A stretch of DNA of 17,511 nt, from positions 1-17,511 of the forward strand of contig CAZAGT010000072.1 of assembly GCA_964484515.1 (NCBI GenBank). Direction: 5' to 3'. Positions 1 through 7,413 of the stretch are shown here, piece by piece. Origin of the DNA: CAZAGT01 sp964484515. GTDB taxonomy: Bacteria; Desulfobacterota; DSM-4660; Desulfatiglandales; HGW-15. Each line of letters opens with the position of its first letter. The first letter of the stretch is position 1. Both the position numbers and the translations under genes were made by a program. Below the pieces are notes generated by a model. It made no database searches. It saw nothing but the letters and a program-made list of their open reading frames with translations, and was not told the DNA's origin.

Positions 1-80
1 GCTGCACCCTTGACGCCTGGAATCTGCGGCATCCTCGACTTTTGCAACGTTAGGGATAATACGATTAATCTTGAATAAGA

Positions 81-86
81 GAGGAG
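81..86 (+). promoter_or_regulatory. Ribosome binding site deciding the ppdK start
   Basis: GAGGAG lies five bases before the ATG at 92. This favours that ATG (giving MSKRYVYFF...) over the in-frame TTG at 71, which has no comparable site. I see no convincing -35/-10 pair in the 70 bases available upstream. Confidence 0.7.
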
Positions 87-91
87 CTGAA

Positions 92-2803
92 ATGTCAAAA
101 AGATACGTATATTTTTTCAAAAAAGGAACCGCAGACGGTAATGCAAGTATGAAAAACTTGCTTGGGGGCAAGGGCGCCAATCTCGGCGAGATGGCGAACC
201 TTGATATCCCAGTGCCCGCCGGTTTCACGATCACGACCGAGGTATGTACCCACTTCATGAACAACAACGGCAAGTACCCGGAAGGCCTCAAGGGACAAGT
301 CGATGAGGCCATCAGACTGACCGAGCAAACCATGGGCAAGACCTTTGGGGACACAAAAAACCCCCTGCTCTTGAGCGTCCGTTCCGGTGCCCGGAGTTCG
401 ATGCCGGGCATGATGGAGACCGTCCTCAACATCGGACTCACTTCGAGGACCATACCAGGCTTGATCGCAAAGAGCGGCAATGAACGCTTTGTCTGGGATG
501 CTTACCGGCGTTTGATCGCGATGTACTCGGACGTGGTGCTGGAGAAGGCGGCGGGGATCGATCCCGCTGGCGGACAAGGGATTCGTGAACTTCTTGAAGA
601 GGAGATGGATCGCGTCAAGGAGGCCAAGGGTGTAAAGGCCGACACCGATTTGGACACGGCCGACCTCAGGCAACTCTGCGACATCTTCAAGGCCAAGGTG
701 CACGAGGTCCTCGGAATCGAATTCCCGGACGACCCTGAAGGGCAACTTTGGGGCGGAATCGGAGCTGTTTTCAAATCATGGAACGGGAGGCGGGCGGTTG
801 CCTACCGAAACATCGAGCGGATTCCCCACGACTGGGGTACCGCCGTGAATGTCCAGTCCATGGTCTTCGGGAACACGGGCGATAATTCAGCAACGGGCGT
901 TGCGTTCACCCGGAATCCGGCGACGGGTGATAATCATTTCTACGGTGAGTTCCTGACCAATGCCCAGGGCGAGGACGTCGTCGCCGGCATTCGCACGCCC
1001 CAGGCCCTGAATGAGATTAGCAAGACGTCTGAGTCCAAGGACCTGCCGTCCCTCGAAGAAATCATGCCAGGCCAGTATCAGGAGCTCTGCCAAATTCGTG
1101 ACATGCTCGAGAAACGTTATCGCGACATGCAGGATATCGAGTTCACCATCGAGGAAGGCACCCTTTACATGCTTCAGACCCGGGTGGGAAAGCGTAATGG
1201 GGCCGCCGCCGTGCATATGGCCGTTGACATGGTGCATGAAGGGTTGATCGATAAGAACGAGGCTATGATGCGCGTTCGACCGGAGCAGATCAACGAGTTC
1301 CTGTTGCCCATGCTCGACCCGCAGGACGAGGCCGCCCAAAAATCACGAAAACTGGCTACCGGCTTACCCGCTGGGCCAGGAGGCGCCGTCGGTCAGATCG
1401 TCTTTACCGCCGATGAAGCCGAGCAGTGGGCCAAGAGCGGGAAGAAGGTCATCCTTGTCCGCAACGAAACGAGCCCGGAGGACGTCCACGGCATGCACGC
1501 TTCCGAGGCGATCCTCACCGCCATGGGAGGGATGACCAGCCATGCCGCCCTGGTGGCTAGAGGCTGGGGCAAATGCTGTATCGTTGGATGCGGTGCGCTC
1601 GAAATTGACGCCGGAGGCAAGCAGGTTACCGTCAACGGCAACGTCCTCAAGGAGGGCGATACCATCTCGCTTAACGGCACCAAAGGCATCGTATACAGCG
1701 GTGAGCTCAAGCTTTTGGCGGCTGACCCGGGAAAAGATGCGGTCTTCCAGGAGATGATGCAGTGGGTAGACGATTTCAGAAGACTCGGGGTCCGCACTAA
1801 TGCGGACACCCCTGAGGATGCGGCGCAGGCACGCAAATTCGGCGCTGAGGGTATCGGACTCTGCCGAACGGAGCATATGTTTTTCGGTCCCGATCGGATA
1901 CTCCCCATGCGGGAGATGATCTTGGCCGGGACGAAGGAAGCCCGTGAAAAGGCCTTGGCCAAACTTCTACCGTTTCAGCGCGAGGACTTCAAAGGGATCT
2001 TCCGGGCAATGGCGGGGTATCCGGTGACTATCCGAACCCTCGATCCCCCGCTACACGAATTCCTCCCGCGGGACCCGAAGACCCAGAAAGAAGTCTCCGA
2101 TGAACTCGGAATCCCGGTCGAGCAGGTGGCGCGCAAGGTCGAGACCCTACACGAGTTCAATCCGATGCTCGGTCACCGCGGATGCCGCCTCGGAATCACC
2201 TTTCCGGAGATTACGGCGATGCAGGCGCGTGCCATCCTGGAGGCGGCCTGCGCCCTCAAGAAGGAAGGGGTTGAGGTCTATCCCGAGATCATGATTCCGC
2301 TCATCGGCACCCAGGCAGAACTCGAGGACCAGAAGGCCGTTGTGGTGAGAGCAGCTGAGGAGGTATTCGAGGAGCAGGGCGTTCGGGTTGATTACCTGGT
2401 CGGTACCATGATTGAGATCCCGCGCGCAGCCATCACCGCGGCCCATGTCGCTGAAACGGCTCAGTTCTTCAGCTTTGGGACCAACGATCTAACTCAAATG
2501 ACATTCGGGTACAGTCGCGATGATATCGGCACGTTTATTCCCGAGTACCTTGAGAAGGGAATATTGCCCTTCGATCCTTTCCAGAGCCTCGATCAGGAAG
2601 GTGTGGGATTCCTCATGGAGCACGCCGTGAAGAACGGTCGCAGCGTCAATCCCGACCTTAAGATCGGGATTTGCGGGGAGCATGGAGGCGATCCGGCCTC
2701 GGTGGAATTCTGCCACCGGGTTGGCATGAATTATGTGTCCTGTTCACCCTTCCGCGTGCCGATCGCTCGGTTTGCAGCGGCACGGGCAAAACTCAAAGAC
2801 TGA
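92..2803 (+). CDS. ppdK: Pyruvate, phosphate dikinase
   Basis: This enzyme interconverts pyruvate + ATP + Pi with phosphoenolpyruvate + AMP + PPi in the cytosol. It serves gluconeogenesis or PPi-linked glycolysis, which is common in anaerobes. The 903-residue protein is slightly longer than the roughly 875-residue clostridial enzyme. The N-terminal ATP-grasp part begins with LLGGKGANLGEMA and carries the SVRSGARSSMPGMM segment. The central phosphohistidine domain has GGMTSHAALVARG, with His484 as the phospho-carrier and the preceding Thr-Ser that PPDK regulatory proteins modify in plants and bacteria. The C-terminal PEP/pyruvate TIM barrel contains GLCRTEHMFF, GTNDLTQMTFGYSRDD and GICGEHGG, with catalytic Cys861. 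No key residue is missing. ATG 92 was chosen because GAGGAG sits five bases upstream. It stands alone and ends in a strong terminator. No DUF299-type PPDK regulator gene is visible in this window. Confidence 0.97.
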   Translation: MSKRYVYFFKKGTADGNASMKNLLGGKGANLGEMANLDIPVPAGFTITTEVCTHFMNNNGKYPEGLKGQVDEAIRLTEQTMGKTFGDTKNPLLLSVRSGARSSMPGMMETVLNIGLTSRTIPGLIAKSGNERFVWDAYRRLIAMYSDVVLEKAAGIDPAGGQGIRELLEEEMDRVKEAKGVKADTDLDTADLRQLCDIFKAKVHEVLGIEFPDDPEGQLWGGIGAVFKSWNGRRAVAYRNIERIPHDWGTAVNVQSMVFGNTGDNSATGVAFTRNPATGDNHFYGEFLTNAQGEDVVAGIRTPQALNEISKTSESKDLPSLEEIMPGQYQELCQIRDMLEKRYRDMQDIEFTIEEGTLYMLQTRVGKRNGAAAVHMAVDMVHEGLIDKNEAMMRVRPEQINEFLLPMLDPQDEAAQKSRKLATGLPAGPGGAVGQIVFTADEAEQWAKSGKKVILVRNETSPEDVHGMHASEAILTAMGGMTSHAALVARGWGKCCIVGCGALEIDAGGKQVTVNGNVLKEGDTISLNGTKGIVYSGELKLLAADPGKDAVFQEMMQWVDDFRRLGVRTNADTPEDAAQARKFGAEGIGLCRTEHMFFGPDRILPMREMILAGTKEAREKALAKLLPFQREDFKGIFRAMAGYPVTIRTLDPPLHEFLPRDPKTQKEVSDELGIPVEQVARKVETLHEFNPMLGHRGCRLGITFPEITAMQARAILEAACALKKEGVEVYPEIMIPLIGTQAELEDQKAVVVRAAEEVFEEQGVRVDYLVGTMIEIPRAAITAAHVAETAQFFSFGTNDLTQMTFGYSRDDIGTFIPEYLEKGILPFDPFQSLDQEGVGFLMEHAVKNGRSVNPDLKIGICGEHGGDPASVEFCHRVGMNYVSCSPFRVPIARFAAARAKLKD

Positions 2804-2827
2804 TCGATGTTAGTTGCGCAGGGGCCG

Positions 2828-2868
2828 AGGCAGGGGGGAAATCGGTTTCCCCCCTGCCTTACGTTTTT
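2828..2868 (+). terminator. Intrinsic terminator of ppdK, overlapping the plsB stop codon
   Basis: A perfect 14-bp stem (2828-2841 with 2846-2859, including a six-G/six-C block) is closed by a TCGG loop and followed by a five-T run at 2864-2868. The T-run overlaps the plsB stop codon (complement of 2867-2869). On the minus strand the same hairpin lies just past plsB but lacks a U-tract, so it should act mainly on ppdK and only weakly, if at all, on plsB. Confidence 0.9.
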
Positions 2869-5416
2869 ACGATCGGTAGTGGGACAACGCGTACAATCTC
2901 TGGCTGAGTTGAGTGAGGCGCTCCGCGGTCTGAGCGGGTCCTTCGGCGGGCTCCTTCGGCTTCAAGATGTCCTCATTAATAAAACGAAGGGCGTTTTTGA
3001 AGTTGGGCTGTGAAAGGGCGCCGATATGGTCAATGACGCCTAATTTGTGAAAACGTCTTCCAAGATAGTCCATTCGTTTGAGTGGATTCCCTTCCTTACC
3101 CTGGGCCATCTCCTGACTCATGGTTTTCGCAGCGACCCAGTAAGACTCAAGGAATGTCTTGACGAGAGCGGCCCAGATACGGAGCTTGTCGAAGCCGCGC
3201 TTTGTGACCCGGAAACTCCTACCGTCAGAACGAGACAGGAACCCCGCCCCCTCGAAGTCACCTAGGACCGCGTTCACGCGCTGACCAGGGTCCTCTTGAT
3301 TTTCAAAGATGAACTCATTCCTGAAGAGCTTCTCCATGAATTCATAGTCTTCGACGATAGACGCTTCATCCTTCAAATCGTCGTCTCCGGCAAGGAGGGA
3401 TGTGGCCACGAAGGCGTGCGGAATGAAGAAATGGATGATGCTATTCTTGTAGTACTCGAGTTCCATTTTCTTGTCATCATCGACAAAATAGAAGGCCTCC
3501 TCATCGCCGTCCAGTCCCTCAAGGGTCGCGACGATCTTTCGGCCGGCCAGCGACGTCAGTGCTTCCTGAACAGTCGCCGCCGGGTCGATGAGCATAGAGG
3601 CAAGCGGAACTTCGCGTTGCTGAAGGAAATCGAGGAGGGTTTCAACGGTGTCAAGCAATTCGACGGCGTTGAAGCCGCGCCGGTGATTGCTCAGTATCGC
3701 CGTGGCGACCAACGAAAGAGGCGTCACCAAGGAGACCTCATTGATGGCCTGCACCAGGTGAAAAGCGAGATCGACGGATGTATTTCGCCTTGTGGTGTCC
3801 GCCGTCGAGAGGTATTCCTTGAATGAAAAGGGCTGTGAAAATCGAATGTAGACCTTGCCGTACCGCTTTTGGAGAAACCGCCGAGCCTTGATGACTTGCC
3901 ATACGTTCTCTTGGTCTTTCAGGCCGCCGCCCATCTCCTTGAGATAGGCACGCTCTTCCAGGATCCGGTCGTAGATAATCGAGGTCGGCACAAAGATGAG
4001 ATCATCACAATGGCCATCCTCGTACGCCCGCATCAAGATAGAGAGAAAGCCCGTCTTGGGGAGAACCAACTTGCCGTTACGACTGCGTCCGCCTTCAATG
4101 AAAAACTCGATGGGATGTCCCTCCTCCAGGAGCGCTCTCACATAACGGTTGAAGACTTCCGAATAGAGTCTTGCCCCTCGGAAAGACCGTCGAATGAAAA
4201 AGGCCCCACATTTTCGAAAGATGTGCCCCATGGGCCAAAAGGTGAGATTCTGACCGGCGGCGATCCTGGGAATGTGCACATGATGGTTATAGAGCACGTA
4301 GTTGAGAATCAAGTAATCGATATGGCTCTTGTGGGATGGAATAAAGATCAATGGGCCTTTGCGGGCCCACTCACGTACTCTTGCAAGCCCGGCGGTGTCC
4401 ACATCGACACCTTCAAAAATCTTGTTCCAGAGCCAAGTCAACGTAATGTTTAAGAACTCGATGTAGGCGCTGTTGTAATCAGCCGCGATCTCGTCGAAGT
4501 ACTCCCCGGACTTCTTACGTAGCTGACGAAGTTTTTTCCCGTTGCCGGATGTCAGGGCCTTGATCTTTCGGTTGAGTTCCGGGTCCATCAGCACAATCTC
4601 TTTCAACTGCTGCCGCGATCTCATGATAGGGCCGAGGATGACTCTTTTTTGTTGGTCGATACTGTCGACCAGGGCCTGCCTGATTTCCAGTGCCATTTCC
4701 CGTTGCGATCTGGCCTCGGTTTGAGAGGCAAGGTAGGTCTTCAGGTTCAAAGGGCGGCCAAAATCGATAAAGGCGCGGCGATTATGTCTAAAGAAAAGGA
4801 CGGTCTTCCTGACGACACCGGGCTTGTCCTTGAAGCCAAAGAATACGTTCTTCAGGCTGGCATAGTCCTTTTCCGGGGTCCTCTTGTAGAGGACGAGCTG
4901 CGGAACAATGAAGATAGGGCGTTCCATTTCCTTTTGGGTCTCCAAGAGGAACTCGAGGTGGTCCTTCTCAGCATGAACGAAATGGCGTGCAAACCCCTTT
5001 GGATCTACGAGGAAGATCAGCGCCGTGGTCCCTTGTCGAATGGCCTCTGCATAGAACCCTGACTGATAGGGGCTGGGAAGGCCACCCCGGCGAAAAAGGG
5101 AGGAAAGTTGGGACAAGATGACCTTGCCCAGCTCCTTGATGGGCAATACGGCTGATATATTGAGATCAAACGCAATCTTGGGATAAGGAAGACGCCTGCG
5201 ACGAAAGTTGTAGTGGTAGAGGAGGTAATCGAGATGGCCGCGGTATTTGATGGCGTAAACCACCGTGCCGGTGCGGTGCATCTGCTTCAGTTCCTCCTTC
5301 ATGCTTTCATCGATCTGAACCCTGCGGAACAACCTGTAAAGAAACCAACCCAGAAAGATACCGGGCTTGTGATCCAGCACGTAGGGGTAACGTATATTAG
5401 ACGTCTTCTTGTTCAT
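2867..5416 (-). CDS. plsB: Glycerol-3-phosphate 1-O-acyltransferase (PlsB-type, two acyltransferase-like regions)
   Basis: It acylates sn-glycerol 3-phosphate at position 1, the first step of phospholipid synthesis, at the cytoplasmic membrane. With the ATG at 5416 it has 849 residues; E. coli PlsB has 807. The catalytic region holds HKSHID (His362, Asp367; the HX4D motif), then QNLTFWPMG, GAFFIRRSFRG, FFIEGGRSRNGK and LPKTG, matching acyltransferase blocks I-IV of PlsB in order. An earlier region resembles a second acyltransferase fold, but its first motif reads RGHLDYLL and lacks HX4D spacing, so it is probably non-catalytic. The C-terminal 300 residues are the helical PlsB tail. An in-frame TTG at 5476 would add 20 residues but has no spaced Shine-Dalgarno; ATG 5416 was preferred, moderately. 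The gene converges on ppdK and diverges from the DUF151 gene. The exact acyl donor (acyl-ACP or acyl-CoA) cannot be read from sequence. Confidence 0.9.
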   Translation of the reverse strand: MNKKTSNIRYPYVLDHKPGIFLGWFLYRLFRRVQIDESMKEELKQMHRTGTVVYAIKYRGHLDYLLYHYNFRRRRLPYPKIAFDLNISAVLPIKELGKVILSQLSSLFRRGGLPSPYQSGFYAEAIRQGTTALIFLVDPKGFARHFVHAEKDHLEFLLETQKEMERPIFIVPQLVLYKRTPEKDYASLKNVFFGFKDKPGVVRKTVLFFRHNRRAFIDFGRPLNLKTYLASQTEARSQREMALEIRQALVDSIDQQKRVILGPIMRSRQQLKEIVLMDPELNRKIKALTSGNGKKLRQLRKKSGEYFDEIAADYNSAYIEFLNITLTWLWNKIFEGVDVDTAGLARVREWARKGPLIFIPSHKSHIDYLILNYVLYNHHVHIPRIAAGQNLTFWPMGHIFRKCGAFFIRRSFRGARLYSEVFNRYVRALLEEGHPIEFFIEGGRSRNGKLVLPKTGFLSILMRAYEDGHCDDLIFVPTSIIYDRILEERAYLKEMGGGLKDQENVWQVIKARRFLQKRYGKVYIRFSQPFSFKEYLSTADTTRRNTSVDLAFHLVQAINEVSLVTPLSLVATAILSNHRRGFNAVELLDTVETLLDFLQQREVPLASMLIDPAATVQEALTSLAGRKIVATLEGLDGDEEAFYFVDDDKKMELEYYKNSIIHFFIPHAFVATSLLAGDDDLKDEASIVEDYEFMEKLFRNEFIFENQEDPGQRVNAVLGDFEGAGFLSRSDGRSFRVTKRGFDKLRIWAALVKTFLESYWVAAKTMSQEMAQGKEGNPLKRMDYLGRRFHKLGVIDHIGALSQPNFKNALRFINEDILKPKEPAEGPAQTAERLTQLSQRLYALSHYRS

Positions 5417-5518
5417 TGATCTCAACCGACTCTTCAGAGGCCAAGGAATCACCCACGACGATTGTGGGGTACTCAACCCTAATCATGCTTCGGCGTAATT
5501 AGCGGGCTACCAAAAAAT

Positions 5519-5547
5519 TTAATAGACACATCAAACGGTTAAATCAA
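5519..5547 (-). promoter_or_regulatory. Probable sigma-70-type promoter of plsB
   Basis: On the minus strand TTGATT (complement of 5542-5547) is followed after 17 bases by TATTAA (complement of 5519-5524). Transcription would start near 5512, leaving a leader of about 95 bases to the ATG at 5416. Both boxes are imperfect but the spacing is ideal. Confidence 0.5.
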
Positions 5548-5658
5548 GTCTTTTCCGGGCTGATCTCAGGTCGGCCGGCGTACCGGACGATTGGGGATTT
5601 ACGGAAAGGCGAGCCAAAGGGACCGCAAGCCGCACATCCACGCCTCAGGAAAGTTATG

Positions 5659-5686
5659 TTGACAAAAAGGGATGTATGTTTAAAAA
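5659..5686 (+). promoter_or_regulatory. Probable promoter of the DUF151 gene
   Basis: A perfect -35 box TTGACA (5659-5664) is followed after 16 bases by TAAAAA (5681-5686), a four-of-six -10 box. Transcription would start near 5693, about 37 bases before the ATG at 5730. The -10 box lies inside a perfect dyad at 5680-5696. Confidence 0.5.
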
Positions 5687-5696
5687 TGATTTTTAA
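5680..5696. repeat. A/T-rich perfect dyad over the -10 box (candidate operator)
   Basis: TTAAAAA and TTTTTAA form 7-base arms around a TGA centre. The dyad covers the proposed -10 box and start region of the DUF151 gene, where a repressor could bind. Low sequence complexity makes chance symmetry possible. Confidence 0.35.
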
Positions 5697-5729
5697 GCGC
5701 GCACTTTCACGTCCTGAGGGGAGGCTATC

Positions 5730-6227
5730 ATGTTCAGACCGATGCTGGTATCCGGACTTACGATTGATCCTTTGACGAATAGTCCCATCGTGATTCTCAA
5801 AGAAGTCGACGGAGAAAAGACCCTCCCCATTTGGATCGGGCTTTTGGAGGCGACAGCGATTGCCAGTGAATTGGAAGGAATCAAATTTTCGCGACCCATG
5901 ACCCATGATCTGCTCAAAAACATTATTGGCATGATCGATCTGAAGGTCAATAAGGTAGAGGTCTGCGACCTCAAGAACAATACCTATTACGCCCTGATCT
6001 ATTTCAATCACAACGGTAAGGAGGTTTCGATCGACGCCAGGCCGAGTGACGCTCTTGCTCTTTCTTTGCGTGTGAATGCCCCTATCTTTGTCGCGGATGA
6101 CGTTATTAAGAAGTCCAAACAGATCGATCTCAAGGCGGAGGCGGAGGACACATCCGAACAAGGCAAGAAGTGGCAAGAAATCTTAGAGAATCTAAATCCT
6201 GAAGATTTTGGCAAGTATAAAATGTGA
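5730..6227 (+). CDS. Bifunctional nuclease (BFN/DUF151) domain protein
   Basis: This 165-residue protein consists almost wholly of a BFN (DUF151) domain, residues about 5-135. Family features visible are the LPIWIGLLEATAIASELEG segment, the SRPMTHDLL segment, and the RPSDALALSLR segment containing the conserved Arg-Pro-Ser-Asp-Ala. A short charged tail (KAEAEDTSEQGKKWQEILENL) follows. Plant and algal members were described as having RNase and DNase activity; in most bacteria the role is unknown, so the nuclease name is inherited from family knowledge. GAGGGGAGG at 5716-5724, five bases before the ATG, fixes the start. No signal peptide or membrane segment is seen, so it is probably cytosolic. 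It is followed by a PHP phosphoesterase in the same direction after 127 bases. Confidence 0.88.
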   Translation: MFRPMLVSGLTIDPLTNSPIVILKEVDGEKTLPIWIGLLEATAIASELEGIKFSRPMTHDLLKNIIGMIDLKVNKVEVCDLKNNTYYALIYFNHNGKEVSIDARPSDALALSLRVNAPIFVADDVIKKSKQIDLKAEAEDTSEQGKKWQEILENLNPEDFGKYKM

Positions 6228-6354
6228 TGTTTCCAACGAGCAACATACCCGATGTGGTGCCCTTCGGCCAAACATGCCAACCTCGTTGCATCTGCGCGAA
6301 GGTTTCACTCCCATACCGCGATTTCCTTTCCTGTCATTTGCGAAGCGCTAGAAC

Positions 6355-7011
6355 GTGATCGATCTACATACCCATTCCCTGTTTAGCGACGGTGAACTAC
6401 TCCCTTCCGAACTGGTAAGAAGGGTTGAAGACCTGGGATACTCGGCCGTTGCGATCACGGATCATGTCGATACGTCGAACCTCGATTTTGTCATTCCCAG
6501 GATTGTTCAAGTCTCTCAGGAGCTTAACGAGTCGCAGAACGTGCGGGTCGTACCGGGCGTGGAGATCACCCATGCTCCTCCCGGCTTGATAGAGTCGCTT
6601 GTCAGGCGGTCAAGGGAGCTGGGGGCCAAATTGGTCCTGATTCATGGAGAGAGCATCGTGGAACCCGTGGCGCCGGGCACTGACCGCGCCGGACTGGAGG
6701 CGGGGGCGGATATCATCGCTCACCCCGGCCTCATCACGATCGAAGAGGTGAAAATGGCTGCCAAGCAGGAGGTCCTACTTGAGATTTCGGCACGCGGCGG
6801 CCATAGTTTTACCAACGGACACGTGGCGCGGTTGGCGCGGGAGGTAGGGGCAAAGCTGCTCCTGAACTCTGATGCCCACGCCCCCCGAGACCTCATGACG
6901 AGAGATTTTGCGGGTAGGGTCGCCGAGGGAGCCGGGCTGCCCCGCGATGCCCTCTCGGCGATGCTGGTCAATGCTGAACGGCTCTTGGAGCGGATTGGAT
7001 ACACGCTGTGA
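6355..7011 (+). CDS. PHP-domain phosphoesterase (histidinol-phosphatase-like)
   Basis: This 218-residue protein is a single compact PHP metallo-phosphoesterase domain. The metal ligands are all visible in order: DLHTHSLFSDG (His5, His7, Asp12), ITDHVD (His37), VPGVEITH (Glu70), HGES (His97), HPGL (His123) and NSDAHAP (Asp173, His175). This implies a trinuclear-metal hydrolase active on phosphate esters. It is shorter than HisK-type histidinol phosphatases and has no histidine-biosynthesis neighbours, so the substrate is open. The start is GTG at 6355; the Shine-Dalgarno is poor, but the PHP fold begins right at MIDLHTHS. It lies 127 bases after the DUF151 gene and may be cotranscribed with it. 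An intrinsic terminator starts at its stop codon. Confidence 0.85.
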   Translation: MIDLHTHSLFSDGELLPSELVRRVEDLGYSAVAITDHVDTSNLDFVIPRIVQVSQELNESQNVRVVPGVEITHAPPGLIESLVRRSRELGAKLVLIHGESIVEPVAPGTDRAGLEAGADIIAHPGLITIEEVKMAAKQEVLLEISARGGHSFTNGHVARLAREVGAKLLLNSDAHAPRDLMTRDFAGRVAEGAGLPRDALSAMLVNAERLLERIGYTL

Positions 7012-7032
7012 GGGCCTGCAGGCCCTCTTTTT
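7010..7032 (+). terminator. Intrinsic terminator at the PHP gene stop codon
   Basis: The perfect 18-base palindrome GAGGGCCTGCAGGCCCTC (7010-7027) is followed directly by five T (7028-7032). It begins inside the TGA stop codon (7009-7011) of the PHP gene. The short loop and G/C-rich stem fit a factor-independent terminator. Confidence 0.88.
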
Positions 7033-7370
7033 GCGTCCTAACCCCATCCGCTACAGTCCCAAAGTCCCTTTCAACCCTTACTGCCGACCCAAAGGCTGAG
7101 TCGCGTTGACGTTCGTTATTGCATTGAAGCACCCGTCTTTCCCCTAGTTCCAATCGCGCCCCTTCTTGCCCGCCAGGGCATGCGGCACGATTTTTGAAGT
7201 CCTTTCGGCCGTGACCTTTTCGTCGGCTGAAATGGATTGAGCATCTTCCGCGTTGAGCTCTCTTACCCATCTCAACCTATGAATTCAAGACACATCTCGT
7301 CGAGCCAAGAAAGGGCAGGGCCGCAGGGTTAGCTGTTTGAACCGCGTCGTACCGTCAAACACGCGCAGAT
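7033..7370. other. Intergenic region upstream of the transglutaminase/ABC operon
   Basis: About 340 bases without a convincing gene. The open frames crossing it on the minus strand (for example 6968-7270) have unnatural composition and run over the end of the PHP gene. A TTGACG at 7106-7111 lacks a matching -10 box. The only structured element I see is the inverted pair TGTTTGA (7334-7340) and TCAAACA (7355-7361), just upstream of the operon. No clear promoter could be assigned. Confidence 0.5.
7334..7361. repeat. Inverted repeat upstream of the transglutaminase/ABC operon
   Basis: TGTTTGA (7334-7340) pairs perfectly with TCAAACA (7355-7361) across 14 bases. It lies about 50 bases before the preferred ATG at 7410 and could be an operator or leader hairpin. 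Support is positional only. Confidence 0.3.
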
Positions 7371-7398
7371 TTGAAACGACTTGAAATAATAAGGAAAA

Positions 7399-7413
7399 AT
7401 GGCTTCACCATGA
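7399..7413 (+). promoter_or_regulatory. Possible four-codon leader ORF coupled to the transglutaminase start
   Basis: AAGGA at 7391-7395 is followed three bases later by ATG at 7399, out of frame with the main gene. This reads Met-Ala-Ser-Pro and stops at TGA 7411-7413, overlapping the main ATG at 7410 as ATGA. The best Shine-Dalgarno in the region therefore serves the mini-ORF, and the main gene may be started by re-initiation. Alternatively the same site serves TTG 7371 or ATG 7410/7413 inefficiently and the mini-ORF is accidental. Confidence 0.3.

Noticed and set aside
1..78. End of an upstream gene before ppdK
   Set aside because: Two frames stay open for 50-78 bases, too little to choose a frame or recognise a product.
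95..1962. Several long minus-strand open frames (up to 216 codons) opposite ppdK
   Set aside because: They mirror the codon bias of ppdK, show no recognisable domain, and ppdK is unmistakable across the whole stretch.
3296..5062. Plus-strand open frames of 137-194 codons opposite plsB
   Set aside because: They are antisense shadows of a gene with clear PlsB motifs, and have no ribosome binding sites or family features.
5544..6176. 210-codon minus-strand frame over the DUF151 gene
   Set aside because: The plus-strand DUF151 protein has full family motifs and a strong ribosome binding site; the antisense frame has neither.
6234..6288. CAACGAG / CTCGTTG inverted pair after the DUF151 gene as a terminator
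   Set aside because: The seven-base stem encloses a 41-base loop and is not followed by a T-run.
6968..7270. 100-codon minus-strand frame in the gap before the transglutaminase gene
   Set aside because: It is Arg/Gly/Gln-rich with no hydrophobic core pattern, and it runs through a terminator and the end of the PHP gene.
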